Positions 21,449-33,252 of a DNA stretch of 64,000 nt are shown here, in pieces. The DNA is taken from contig NC_081409.1 in NCBI RefSeq assembly GCF_030272615.1, positions 477,246,573-477,310,572 of the forward strand. Direction: 5' to 3'. Below the pieces are notes generated by a model. The model made no database searches, was not told the origin of the DNA, and worked only from the letters and a program-made list of their open reading frames with translations. Position numbers and translations under genes: made by a program. The first letter of the stretch is position 1; each line of letters starts with the position of its first letter. The DNA comes from Cryptomeria japonica (taxonomy: Eukaryota > Streptophyta > Pinopsida > Cupressales > Cupressaceae).

Positions 21449-22947
21449 TGTAGATCAGGAAATTGAAAATCATCAAAACAATAGCAATTAGGACAACCAC
21501 AAAACCTAAAGCTACTATGAAAGTAATCCCAATCCAATCAATGAAGACATAAAGACAAGATATTCAAATCAAATGAAATCGAAGCAAACCGACGTAGATA
21601 TCTCCTTCATGTGGCTCCATTGTTCTTCTTTGACCTTCAAATTTGATGTGGATCTCACCTACAAGTGCAAAATGCAAGTGGAAAGCAAGTTGTTGAGAGA
21701 TGAAATTCGTAGTATAAGGTTACTCAAAAATGTGATTGATTTCCCCTTCATTGAAGAAACTCATCCAATTTATAGACAAATTGGAGAGAGGACAAGATTA
21801 GCATGAAGAGATTTGAAAGGAAATTCAAATCAAGAATGGCAAAATTATGACAAATGTATGACAATTTCTATGCAAGGTGTATGACAAATTATGACAAGAT
21901 TGAAATGCCATTCCCATGACAAAAGGGAAGAGAGAAAATAGCCTCCATGATTGCAACAAATGGAAGCATAAACATAGGAGAAAATGAGGGAATGAAATTA
22001 GGGGAAATATTAGAAAAATTAAAGAAAATAGGAGAAATAGAAATTAGGAATTAGGAGAAATTAGCAAATTAGAAAATTGAGGAAAAAGATGAAATAGAAA
22101 TTAGGTGAATTAATTAATAGGTTTTCATCCATTAATTAATCCATGAAAGAGACCTAGGACTAAATAAGTAGATTTATTTAACCCACAAAGAAGAAGAAAA
22201 GGATTAAATGAACAAATCATAAAACCCTAGAAATAAGAGGACAAGGAATTAGGTCAAGACAACAAGAAATTAATGTAGGTTCGATCATGATTCTGATTGA
22301 CAAAAGACCAATGTTGATAAATGATTGAGATTGGTTGATAAAAATAAATGACAAATTGACCAAGATTGACAAGGAGATAAAATTGATAGGTGCCAATTGA
22401 CGAGGAACAATGACTAATCGATCCAAATTGACATGATTGAAAAGGACAAGGATAGATGACGAATTGATTGCAAAATGACAAGATTGACAAGGACAAGGAT
22501 CGATGATGAATTGATCGCAAAATGATGAGATTGACAAGGACAAGGATCGATGACGAATTGATTGTAAAATGACGAGATTGACAAATTGATAAATGCAAAT
22601 GATTACTAACAAGCTAAAGATGATTAAAAGATTGAAAAGAGGACAAAACCTTAATTCTATCATCGATTAGGATTGACGATGTCCAAAATGATGATAGATG
22701 AGCATGCACCATGATGCGACAGGATAAGATCGACCAAAATCATGACTGAAGATTGCTATCAACAAGACCTAATTCGAAAGCGAGAAAAAATGAGGAATGC
22801 AGAAGAAGGACTCGATGCTCGCAAATGATAAAGACCAAATGCACAACATAGAAGAAATGTTAATGTGATGTGAGAACCCTAAAATAAGGCAATGTGCAAA
22901 TGTTAAAGTATGACTCCACAAGCATTGACCATTTTTAGATGTCTACA
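21449..22947 (-). repeat. 5' LTR of element C
   Basis: TGTAGATC..GATGTCTACA, 1499 bp, the partner of 7643-9187. It has three 47-bp units at 22429-22569. Confidence 0.95.
22429..22569. repeat. 47-bp tandem repeat, three copies, in the right LTR of C
   Basis: Same unit as 8623-8810, one copy fewer. Confidence 0.92.
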
Positions 22948-22952
22948 GGTTC

Positions 22953-23625
22953 AATGTATCCTTCGATCTGAAAACATTTTACCTCGCCTTGGAACTTGCA
23001 TACATTTCTTGGAACTTGTGCTAGGGTATTGTGGTTCAATCTGAGCTGTAGATCTTCCTGTCGATCTTCCATTGCCATAGATCCTTAACAAACTTCATAC
23101 ATGTTGTATTGATCATTTAATCATAACCAGCTCATCAGCTTCCATCATTAAATAACGCATGTATTCATCCAATGCATTCTATTATTACTCGGTTGCAACT
23201 TGGTAAATACTAAACTTCACTCAGTAGACATTCTGCCTTCATTAACCGATAGCGATAACCTTAGGGTTTACCGACTAGGTTCCTTACTTGGTAACATAGT
23301 ATAGTATTAACCTTACAAACAATAGCATATGTAGGATATCAAAACAATCTAAACAACATGATCTCATCATTGTCTAACTCGGTAATAGTTGCCCATTGAA
23401 TAACTTATTCCTCTCCTTATTCATCACATTCTTTCTGTGTCTTTTACCGACATTTTAATTCTCTTCAAAACATACTTCTTAAGATATGGCAATGTTATAC
23501 TAAATTAGAAAATCAATTTCTTGACATCAATGACAAAATAATATTGTGAAGACAGTAAACATCCTTAATCAGTTATATCCATAATTATCAACAACCTTCT
23601 CAATATCCTAACTGAAATGCCAACA
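22953..23625 (-). repeat. 3' LTR of element A, second part
   Basis: Resumes after the target copy GGTTC (22948-22952) and matches 29001-29673. A sampled 120 bp differs from its partner at about six positions. Ends ATGCCAACA, that is TGTTGGCAT as the LTR start on the minus strand. Confidence 0.93.
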
Positions 23626-23640
23626 ATCTCTCCCTTTGGC
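23626..23640 (-). other. Polypurine tract of element A
   Basis: The minus strand reads CCAAAGGGAGAGAT directly before TGTTGGCATT. The next 375 bp (23641-24017) are non-coding 3' sequence of A. Confidence 0.82.
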
Positions 23641-24017
23641 ATTGATGGCAAAACCAATTGATTTGACCTAAAAGATTCAAATTCAGATTGTTGTGATTGT
23701 AATTGCTCAGATTGCTAAAATGCTCTCCCCCTGTCATTAGTCTTCTCCCCCTTTGACAACAATGCCAAAAGAAAACTAATACATAATTTCTTCTTGTGTG
23801 AAGTAATTCCTTTGATGTTCGGTATCAACTTAGTCTCGATTAGAGAATTTTGTCTTCAATTCTTGTTCCCTATTTGTTTCCTGCACACCTTTAGAAAACA
23901 TCCTAAAGTGTGTAAATCAGCATCAACTCCTAAAAGGTATTCTTTAGAGTCATCGAATTGATGCTTTCACCGAACTCGGTCAGTGAGTAGAAGATAGGGG
24001 TAGGACCCCTAACTTAC

Positions 24018-24467
24018 TTATGAATACTCAAAAGTGTCCCTTGGCAGTTGCTTGGTGAAAATATCTTCTATTTGTTCCTTTGAGCTAACATACTCCAACA
24101 CCACTTTCTTCTCTTGAACTTCTTCTCTAAGATAATGATATTTGATAGAGATGTGCTTTGTCTTAGAGTGCATAACAGGATTCTTTGAAATGTTAATGGC
24201 ACTAGTATTATCATAGAATATAGTTACTGGCTCAGTAACTTTCTCATTTTTGCCTTCCAACAGTTGTTTGATCCATGCTATATTGGTACAATTCAATGCT
24301 GTAGCAACATATTCAGCTTTTGCTATTGACTGTGAAATACATCCTTGTTTCTTGCTAATCCAACTCACTAGTCTTTCTCCTAAAAAGAATGCTCCACCAC
24401 TTGTGCATTTCCTGTCATCTATGTTGCCTGCCCAATCAGCATCAGTATAAACTTTTAAATAAGTCAT
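24018..24467 (-). pseudogene. Copia RNase H domain (element A)
   Basis: The domain would degrade the RNA strand of the RNA/DNA hybrid. Open for 149 codons: YTDADWAG (first acidic residue), KAEYVA (Glu), FYDNTSAINISKNP (Asp), KTKHISIKYHYLRE and EQIEDIFTK, the typical C-terminus of Copia pol. It is in a different frame from the RT just upstream, so a frameshift near 24465 separates them. The domain itself reads cleanly. Confidence 0.93.
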
Positions 24468-25530
24468 TTCCTTTCTGATAAGCCATAATCCTCAGTGCCT
24501 TTCAAGTCTCTGAAAATTCTCTTGATTGTTGTCATATGTGTTACCTTGGGATCTATAGAAAATCTTGCAACTATACTTACTGGATGTGCTATATCTGGCC
24601 TGCTGTGAACAACATATTGCAAATTTCCAATCATAGACCGATAAAGTGTCTCATCAATAGATGCAGATTCATCATTCTTTGATATTTTACAATTGGTAGT
24701 CATAGGAGTACTTACTGGTTTTGAATCCTCCATTCCAAATTTCTTCAAGATTTCCTTTATGTACTTGGATTGAGTAATGAAAATCTCATCTTTCATTTGC
24801 AGTATCTGTAGACCTATAAAATACTTTATCTCACCAAATAATGACATCTCAAATTCTTTGCTCATTTCATTTCCAAAGTTTTTGCATAAAGAGTCATTTC
24901 CACAAAAGATAATATCATCAACAAATATGGTTGAGATCAGTATTCCATTGTCTTCATCATTCTTCATGTACATATTGTTGTTTTCACTTGTCCTTATAAA
25001 ACCAATCTTGATTAAATAAGAGTGCAATCTTTCATACCATGCTCTAGGTGCTTGTTTCAGGCCATATAAAGCTTTGTTCAGTTTACATACTTGATCTTTA
25101 TTCTCTCCTTCAACAAATCCTTCAGGTTGTTCAATAAAAACTTCTTCTTCTAATATACCATTTAGAAATGCAGATTTGACATCCATTTGATATACTTTGA
25201 AATTCTTGTAAGCAGCGTATGCCAACAATGTTCTTACTCCTTCAAGTCTTGCCACAGGTGCGAAAGTCTCACCATAATCAATTCCTTCTTCTTGAGCATA
25301 ACCTTTTCAAACTAGTATTGCTTTATTTCAAATGACCTCACCTTTTTCATTCAGCTTGTTTCTGAAAATCCACTTTGTACCGATTACATTTTTATCCTTT
25401 GGTCTTGGGACCAGTGTCCATTTGTCATTCTTCTTGATTTTATCAATCTCTTTTGTCATAGCATTTATCCAATCTTCACTGTTAAATGCCTCTTTCACTA
25501 TCCTTGGTTCAAATTCAGATATCAGACATG
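24464..25530 (-). pseudogene. Copia reverse transcriptase (element A)
   Basis: RVT_2-type RT. The open core (25255-24464) has [34 protein letters not shown] and the catalytic FVDDIIF (usual form YVDD), then YFIGLQI, STPM and the Copia connection motif [13 protein letters not shown]. Upstream, down to about 25530, the N-terminal WINAMTKEID and VIGTKWIFRNK motifs are readable but carry stops. The frame is shared with the integrase and gag of A. Confidence 0.93.
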
Positions 25531-25534
25531 TGTT

Positions 25535-26640
25535 CTATCTTAGTTTATTCCTTGTCATCACTGGATCATTCTTATCTCCTATAATCTGACTTGATGCATG
25601 ATTCCTTTTGACATACTTGGCTAATATAGGCTTGGTAGATTCTGTATGATCTTCTTCATCACTCGATAACTGGATATTCTCTTCATTTCCTTCGACAATT
25701 TTCTTGGTAGGACTTCTCGGTTGAACATATACAAATCCTTCATAATCTTCTAGTTCTTTGGAGTTTCCTTCATCATTTCTTTCTGCAAATTCATCAATTT
25801 TCACATTTTCACTTTCTACTATTTTGTTAGATGATTTGATCAGACATTTAAATGCTTTGCTTCTAGAAGAATAACCAAAAAATGTTCCTTCTTCACTTTT
25901 CTGATTAAACTTACCATTTCTGTCATCTTTGTGAACATAGCATCTACTTCCAAAGATTTTAAAATAACTTACATTAGGTTTCTTGTCATACCAAATTTCA
26001 TATGGTGTCTTCAAAGTTCCTTTCTTCAGTTGTACTCGGTTCAGGGTGTAAACTGCAGTGCCGATTGCTTCTCTCCAAAATGTTTGAGGTACCTTCTTTT
26101 CTATCATCAAGGTTCTTGCACAATCCACAATTGATTTGTTTCTTCCCTCGGCTATCCCATTTTGTTGGGGCGTTCTCGGTGCAGATACTTGCCTCTTTAT
26201 ACCATGGTCATTGTAGTATAAGTTAAATTCATCATAAGTGAACTCTCCTCCTCTATCATATCTAAGACATTTCAGTTGTCTTCCTGTTTCATTTTCAACT
26301 CTTGCCTTGTACCATTTAAACAGTTGAAAAGCTTCTGATTTTTTTTTTTAAAACATTACTGACATCATCCTTAAGTAATCATCCACAAATAATATGAAAT
26401 ACTTATCACCATAATAACTCTGAACTTTCATAGGACCACAAAGATCAGTATGCACAAGATCTAAAATTCCCTTAGAAGTGTAGGACTTACTTGTAAAGCT
26501 TGATCTTGTCATCTTACCCATCTGACATCCTTGGCACATAGCATTCTTAGGTTTCTCAAGACTCGGTAGACCTCTTACTCGGTGCTTCTTGCTTATTTTG
26601 ATCAGATTATCAAAATTTACATGACAAAACCTTTTATGCC
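25535..26640 (-). pseudogene. Copia integrase (element A)
   Basis: The enzyme would insert the element DNA. From the N-terminus there is a gag-pre-integrase segment with LWHKRFCH and the paired CQGC of the HHCC zinc site. The core follows with LDLVHTDLCGP and YFILFVDD. A YDRGGEF and TPQQNGIAE block lies at 26160-26280 and the C-terminal FWREAIGTAVYTLNR, PNVSYFKIFG and FFGYSSRSKAFKC run to 25535. A stop or A-run slip near 26345 and a TAG near 26645 break the frame. Confidence 0.92.
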
Positions 26641-26644
26641 ATAA

Positions 26645-27322
26645 CTAGGTATCATCTATCTTTGCATATAGACACTTATTCCGAGTTGAGTCAAGGTGAA
26701 ATGTGTTACCTTTTGTTTGTGTCCCAGTAGCTGCTAACTTTCCATGCTTGTCATGAACTTTGACAATTCCTTTCTGAAACTCTATTCGGTATCCTATATT
26801 GTTTAGTTGTGCTACACTCAACAAATTATATTTCAAACCTTCAATCCAATAAACATCATTACATTTAGCATTGTCAAGAAGTGTTATAGATCCTTTACCT
26901 CTCACTAGACATGGTACATCATTACCAAATCTTACATAACCTCCATCATAATCTTCTAATATAACAAACTTGTGTTTATCACCTGTCATGTGATGTCAGC
27001 ATCCACTATCTATGATCCAAGAATCATTAGTATTTATGTGAGATATTAAAGCTTTTTCTTCGTACCTTTCTTCATCTGATCCATCTTTGATAGCCACATA
27101 AAAAACTTCCTCTATATCAGTTTCATCTGATTTATCATCATTAGATTCCTCATCAGCTATTAGACATGTCTTTTTATCTCTTCTTCTAAAGTCTCGGTGT
27201 CCTCTGTAATGATTATTTTTCTGTATTTCATCTTGGTAATCTCTCTTTTCACTGGATTCTTTGTCAGGACAATTATAAGCCATATGTCCTATTCTATCAT
27301 AGTTAAAACATTTCAAAGGCAA
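26645..27322 (-). pseudogene. Zinc knuckle, protease and pre-integrase (element A)
   Basis: A CCHC knuckle at the N-terminus reads CFNYDRIGHMAYNC: the second Cys is Tyr. After an acidic linker comes the protease motif SWIIDSGC, then an in-frame TGA at 26996 and HHMTGD. The DSGCSHHMTG signature is thus intact except for the stop. Next are VRFGNDVPCLVRGKGSI, VYWIEGLKYNLLSVAQL and the pre-integrase TKGNTFHLD. Confidence 0.92.
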
Positions 27323-28159
27323 CTTTCCTTTGTACTTACCTTTTCCTCTTGGTAGCCTTCTAGCTAATAGTGCTTCAAACTCTTCTTTCTTTCTGATTTA
27401 TTCATAAAGCTTGTGTACCTCCTCCATGTTTTTGCAAAATCTTTCACTTGCTCCACTATGATTCCCTTTAGAGTACTTATACTTTCTATCATTGTAATCA
27501 TCAGATTCATCAAGATGAAAAGAACTAAATGTAGACTCAACTTTATTTACCGAAAACCCACTGTTATCAAAGTTACTTAACTCAAATGCATGTAGCTTAC
27601 CAATAGTAGCATCCAAAGAAACTGACATATTGGGTACAGACCTCAATTCATTGATTGCAGAGACTCGGATTGCATAAGCAAGTAGAAGGGTTCTTAATAA
27701 CTTACTTGTAACATCCTTCTCTTCAATGGTTCCTCCTTCTCCTTTGATTTGATTGACAATCTCCTTTAACCTTGTACTGTAATGGGTTATGTTCTCACCT
27801 TCATTCATTCTCATAGATTCAAGTTGTCCTCTTAGACTATCCACTTTTTCTCTTTGAACATGTTCATCACCACCATACACAGATATGAGCTTGTCCCACA
27901 TTGCCTTGGGATCATTGCAGTCTTCTAGATCATTAAACTCTGAGTTGGTCAATGTAGATGTTATTTCAATCATTTCTTGAATATGTTCTTTCTTTGCCTT
28001 TATCTCTTCCATTTTCAATGGATAGGTGCTAGGTGTAATGAAATCATTCTCCAAATAATATGCAACATATTCTCCAATTCCTGATAGGTGCAGCTTCATC
28101 CTTTTCTGCCATGTAGAGAAACTTGACTTGTTCAACTTCGCTTCATCCCTCTTATACAT
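27323..28159 (-). pseudogene. gag: Copia gag (element A)
   Basis: The capsid protein of the element. Open for 253 codons from MYKRDEAKLNKSSFSTW. Features of the plant Copia gag are WQKRMKLHL, AMWDKLISVYGGDEHVQ, KVDSLRGQLESMRM and the HYSTRLKEIVNQI helix. A stop at 27398 ends the open part, and the same frame continues through LARRLPRGKGKYKGK into the zinc knuckle. It starts about 50 bp after the primer site. Confidence 0.93.
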
Positions 28160-28209
28160 CTTTGGATCTTTTCCTCAAGTACCTTTAAACTTTTCTTCCA
28201 GAGTCCAAA

Positions 28210-28221
28210 GCTCTGATACCA
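28210..28221 (-). other. Primer-binding site of element A (tRNA-iMet)
   Basis: The minus strand reads TGGTATCAGAGC, exact, two bases after the LTR end. Confidence 0.93.
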
Positions 28222-28223
28222 AT

Positions 28224-29702
28224 TGTTAGCTCTGATGCCAATTGTTAATAAGATGAGAGGGGGGGTGAATCATACAAACTTAACCTTCAATATATTCAAC
28301 AGATTCAACCTCGGTAGCTTTAACAGATATATGTAACCAAAATTGTAAAGCATGCAAACTTAAGAACACATAATCATAACAACACTCATAACACCAGATT
28401 TAATGTGGAAACCCAAATAAGGAAAAACCACTGTGGGATTTCAGACCCACTAAGAAATATACTCTTCTAGAGTATGCTCAGTTAAAAGAAAATCCTGTTA
28501 AAGATTACAAACACATTGCTAGATGTGACTCGGTTAAGGGATTTCCTGTAGATCTATTAGGATCTTCACCTTGTTAGAGGTGACCTTGTTAAAGGGTTGC
28601 AAACACTCAATCAGAATGTCAGCTTGCTAGAGGATTTACAAATAAGACTATTAAGTCCACTTGATTAAGAGATTTTCTGTCACTTACAAATAAATAACAG
28701 CAATGAGTATGTCTGCAACTTTGTATCTAAAATGCTAAAGAAGATTCTTATTTGCTCAATACAATCTAGTCATAGGACTTATCTTGTCCTTCTTCTAGGT
28801 TCCTTACTCTATTATTCAAACAGGTCTTCAAACTTTTGTGCTTGGTAATCACTATGTAGCATCCCTGTGCTTACACTTGCCCACATACATCGTTTATCAA
28901 TGGTTCCTTATTTATAAACAATTTGCTAACTGCTTAATCTCTTTGATCACATTTCCCATGATCAATCATAGCCATCAGATCTTCAATCTTGACCAGGTTC
29001 AATGTATCCTTCGATCTCAAAATATTTTACCTCACCTTGGAACTTGCATACATTTCTTGGAACTTGTGCTAGGGTATTGCGGTTCAATCTGAGCTGTAGA
29101 TCTTCCTGCTGATCTTCCATTGCCATAGATCCTTAACAAACTTTATACATGTTGTATCAATCATTTAATCATAACCAGCTCATCAGCTTCCATCATTAAA
29201 TAATGCATGTATTCATCCAATGCATTCTATTATTACTCGGTTGCAATTCGGTAAATACTAAACTTCACTCGGTAGACATTCTGCCTTCATTAACCGATAG
29301 CGATAACCTTAGGGTTTACCAACTAGGTTCCTTGCTCAGTAACATAGTGTAGTATTAACCTTACAAACAATAGCATATGTAGGATATGAAGACAATCTAA
29401 ACAACATGATCTCATCATTGTCTAACTCGGTAATAGTTGCCCATTGAATAACTTATTCCTCCCCTTATTCATCATATTCTTTTTGTGTCTTTTACCAACA
29501 TCTTAATTCTCTTCAAAAGATACTTCTTAAGATATGGCAACATCATACTAAATCAGAAAATCAATTTCTTGACATCAATGACAAAATAATATTGTGAAGA
29601 CAGTAAACATCCTTAATCAGTTATATCCATAATTATCAACAACCTTCTCAATATCCTAATTGAAATGCCAACAATCTCTTATTGTCTATTATAATGCCAA
29701 CA
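28224..29702 (-). repeat. 5' LTR of element A
   Basis: 1450 bp match the split 3' LTR. A further 29 bp (29674-29702) end with a second copy of ATGCCAACA before the CAAGT target copy. The interval 28990-29010 is the unoccupied form of the site where C landed in the other LTR. Confidence 0.93.
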
Positions 29703-29707
29703 CAAGT

Positions 29708-30158
29708 ATGACCATTAGATTAAATATAAATCATTGCACATTGTTCAAGACAACCTCAACCTCTCCTTGATCACCACTTCATCGAATCCTGTAACTCATC
29801 ATGCGGTTTCCTCTTCATGCAATGTACTTGATCATTCCCAAGATAAAACTGTTATCTCTATGTGGAAAAACCATTTGAAGCTCATCACATACAACATGCA
29901 TACGTGGCATAATCATTACCGTTCATCATTTGATCATAAACCAATATAAATAATTGACCAAGATTCATTGGTTAGGGTTTGGCACATCAATAATTAGGGT
30001 TACCGATTGATCTCACTTCTTCTGAAGTAATACTGGTTTCCTTCACTAGCTCACCTACTAGTTGCAAAACAATGTCAGAACAACATCATTACCAATTATA
30101 ATTGACATCAATGATAACATAATAGTTCATCAATGCAATCTTCATGGAAATGCCAATA
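29708..30158 (-). repeat. 3' LTR of element B, second part
   Basis: Resumes at ATGACCATTAG and matches 35674-36127. Ends ATGCCAATA, a mutated form of the ATGCCAACA terminus. Confidence 0.93.
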
Positions 30159-30172
30159 ATATCCCCCTTTGG
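30159..30172 (-). other. Polypurine tract of element B
   Basis: The minus strand reads CCAAAGGGGGATAT beside the LTR start. About 370 bp of non-coding sequence follow before the RNase H stop. Confidence 0.82.
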
Positions 30173-30545
30173 AATTGATGGCAATACAAATATCAATACC
30201 CTTGATTGTAAGGATTGAGAGTAATGCACACACATAGGTATAGGAATCTTGGTTTACATTTTACCATGTACTCTCCTTCAACCGTGTCTCCATGTCTTCA
30301 ATTGGTAACTAGCTATAGTTATTCTCCCTTTCAATCATACAATTCTTCTCCCCCATAATCATATAGTTCTTCTCCCCCTTTGACAACAATGCCAAAGTGA
30401 AAGTAAAACATGCAATGTCATACTTTACTATTCTGCATCAACAAACTGCAACCTGATGCTCCTGCAGTGGAGTAACTCCACTCTACACCAATCCTTCTTC
30501 AATATTCTTCAATTAGCTCTGGGACTAATGTAATCCACATCTTGC

Positions 30546-31000
30546 TCAATTGACCTCATGTAGAGGCACAAACCCTATCTGACCTCTAAGATACTCAAAA
30601 GTAATCTTAGGTAGAGGTTTAGTAAAGATATCCGCTAGTTGCTCCTTGGTAGATACATGCTCCAGTAACACATCTTGACTCTGCACTTTCTCTCTCAAGA
30701 AATGATATTTTAGCTCAATATGCTTGGTTCTAGCATGCAACACAGGGTTCTTTGAGATATTTATTGCACTGGTGTTATCATATAAAAAAATTTTTGGTTC
30801 TGTAATCTTCAACTTGAATCCTTCCAGAATGTGTTTCATCCAGATTGCCTGGGTACAATTCATATATGTTGCAACATATTCAGCTTTAGCAGTGGATTGT
30901 GATTTACAACTCTGCTTCTTGTTGCTCCAAGATACAAGTCTTCCTCCAAGAAAGAATGCACCACCGATTATGCTCTTCCTATCATCAACATTTCTTACCT
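30546..31000 (-). pseudogene. Copia RNase H (element B)
   Basis: Open from 30863 (105 codons): FLYDNTSAINISKNP, RTKHIELKYHFLRE, EQLADIFTKPLP. Upstream, SWSNKKQSCKSQS and KAEYVATY are readable to about 31000 through stops. Same frame as the RT of B. Confidence 0.92.
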
Positions 31001-32132
31001 AGTCTACATCTATATAAAACATCAAATCAAAGTTACTTGCATATAGATACCATAATCCATAATCAATAGTACCTTTCAAATATCTAAATATCATTTTAGT
31101 TGCAATCGTGTGTGTCTCCTTTGGGTTCTTCTGAAATATGGCAACTAAACCAACTACATGAGCAATATCCGGTCTGCTATGAACAACATAATGCAGTTTC
31201 CCTATCATTGATCTGTACTCCTTTTTATCAACAGATTCGACATCATCCTCCTTAGATAGTTTACAACCTGTAACCATTGGTGTCCCAACTAGTATACAGT
31301 CACTCATTCCAAATGTCTTCAATACCTCTTTCACATATTAAGACTGTGTGATAAAAATACCTCTCTTCATCTGCCGAATTTATAAACCTATAAAGAATTT
31401 TATCTCTTCTACTAGAGACATTTCAAATTCACTTTTTATCTTATTTGCAAAGTCATCACTCATGTCATCATTGCCTCCAAATATGATATCATCCACAAAT
31501 ACTTCACTAACTAGTATCTTATCTCCTTCAGTCTTGAGATATATATTGTTGTCTTCACTGGTCATTTGAAAACCTATCTTCATCAGGTGTGAATATAGTC
31601 TTTCATACCATTCTCTTGGTGCTTTCTTCAAACCATATAGTGCATTGTATAGTTTACACACCATATCCTTTGCATCAATCAAAGAATAACCATTTGGTTG
31701 TTTAATGTATACTTCCTCTTCTAGTATTCCATTTAGAAATGTTGACTTCACATCCATCTAATATACTTTGAATCCCCTATATGCCAAAAATGCAAGTAGA
31801 GTCCTAACATCTTTCAATCTAGCAACTGGTGTAAATGTCCCACCATAGCCTCCTCCTTCTTCCTATGCATAACCTTTTCATACCAATCTTGCTTTATTTT
31901 TGGCTACTACTCCATCTTCATTTAGTTTATTCCTGAATACCCATTTAGTACCTATCACATTTTTATTTACCAGTCTGGGTACTATGGTCCATGTATTGTT
32001 CTTCTCAATTTGGTCAAGCTCCTTTTCCATAGCTTTAATCCAATAATCATCTCCAAAGGCTTCCTTAGTAGTTCTAGGCTCAATAGTGGAGATCATGCAA
32101 GAATTCTCTCTAATTCTTCTTTTGGTTAACAC
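30999..32132 (-). pseudogene. Copia reverse transcriptase (element B)
   Basis: Three open pieces in one frame. 32132-31878 has YWIKAMEKELDQIEKNNTW and VIGTKWVFRNK. 31757-31380 has [31 protein letters not shown] and FVDDIIFGGND. 31334-30999 has [25 protein letters not shown] and FRYLKGT. Stops lie between the pieces. The catalytic Asp pair is kept. Confidence 0.92.
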
Positions 32133-32252
32133 TCCAACACCATTATCTCCAATAATCTAGTCAAGATTATGATTGAGTCTCATGTACATTGGATTAACAT
32201 GATCATTATCTTCAGGTTCTTCTTCCTCACTATCATCAACTTTATAATCTAC

Positions 32253-33252
32253 CTATTCTGATTGAACTGGTACTACAACATTCACTTCACCAGCTTCTGG
32301 CTTCACCGGTTCTGGTTCCAAAATCAGAATGTAAGGTTCATCTTCCTTTTTCTCCTCACTGGTTTCTCCTGAAACTTCAGGACACTCATCCACTTGGACA
32401 TCAACACTTTCAATGATTCTGTTTGTCTGGTTGTTGTAACATTTGCAGGCCTTACTCTTGGTGGAGTAACCAAGAAATATGTTTTCATCACTCTTAGCAT
32501 CAAACTTGCTAACATAGTCACCTCTTTTGATAAAATATTTACTGCCAATGTTTTTAAAATAGCTGACATTAGGTAATCTACCATACCGGTATTCACAAGG
32601 AATTTTATCCTTACCTCTCTTTACCAATATCCGGTTCATAGTGTAGACACCTGTGCTGATAGATTCTCTCCAAAAAGTTTTTGCTACTCCTCCTTGTATT
32701 AGCATCGTTCTAGTAGCTTCAACAACTGACCGGTTGTTCCTCTCTACAATACCATTTTGTTGTGGTGTCTTAGGTGTAGAAAGTTTCCTCTTAATTTCAT
32801 TGTCTTCACAATATCTAGTGAATTCCTTTGAAGTAAATTCACCTCCTTGATCAGTCCTCAGACACTTTATCTTCTTACCACTTTCCTTTTTCAGCTAAGG
32901 TCACAAATTCCTTGAACTTACTAAAGGCTTTTGTTTTTTCCTTCAAGAATGTGACCCACGTCATTCTTGAGCAATCATTAGTGAAGATCATAAAATATCT
33001 ATCACCTTGAATAATTTTAGTCCTTATTGGTCCACAGAGATCTGTATGAACCAAATCTAACAAATGTTTTGCTGAGAAAGATTTTCTTTTAAAAGCTGAG
33101 GATGTCATGTTTCCTAACTGACACTTCTTACACAAAGCATTCACCAGTTTGTCCATCTGAGGCAAACCTCTTACGGACCTGGACTTATTGACTTTGAAAA
33201 TGTTAATCAAGATTTGTATGAAAAAATCTTCGATGCCAAAGCCAACTATCAT
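32253..33252 (-). pseudogene. Copia integrase (element B)
   Basis: 33252-32875 holds the pre-integrase zinc CKKC, LLDLVHTDLCGP and YFMIFTNDCSRMTWV (the second catalytic region reads TND rather than VDD). After a frameshift near 32875 come KCLRTDQGGEF and TPQQNGIVERNNR. 32705-32253 gives FWRESISTGVYTMNR, PNVSYFKNIG and FLGYSTKSKACKC, then an acidic/Pro tail. Three reading frames are used, so it is inactive. Confidence 0.9.

Larger units (their letters stand above)
7643..22947 (-). mobile_element. Large non-autonomous LTR element C (LARD-like), carrying D
   Basis: The LTRs run TGTAGATC..TCTACA: 7643-9187 (1545 bp) and 21449-22947 (1499 bp). They are flanked by GGTTA/GGTTC. The unoccupied target survives at about 28994 in the other LTR of A and reads GGTTC there, so the left copy has mutated. 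The orientation is minus: a polypurine tract abuts the left LTR and a primer-site candidate abuts the right LTR. Without D the element is about 10.6 kb. It has no RT, RNase H or integrase. It carries one long low-complexity ORF (11887-14661). This fits a large retrotransposon derivative moved by another element's enzymes. Confidence 0.9.
6866..29702 (-). mobile_element. Ty1/Copia element A, carrying nested C and D
   Basis: Inserted in the left LTR of B with a perfect 5-bp duplication CAAGT (6861-6865, 29703-29707). The 3' LTR is split by C into 6866-7642 and 22953-23625, which sum to 1450 bp. The 5' LTR starts at 28224. It matches over 1450 bp to 29673 and carries 29 extra bases up to 29702. 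Coding order on the minus strand is gag, zinc knuckle/protease, integrase, RT, RNase H. One frame is kept from 28159 to 24464, interrupted by stops. Confidence 0.95.
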
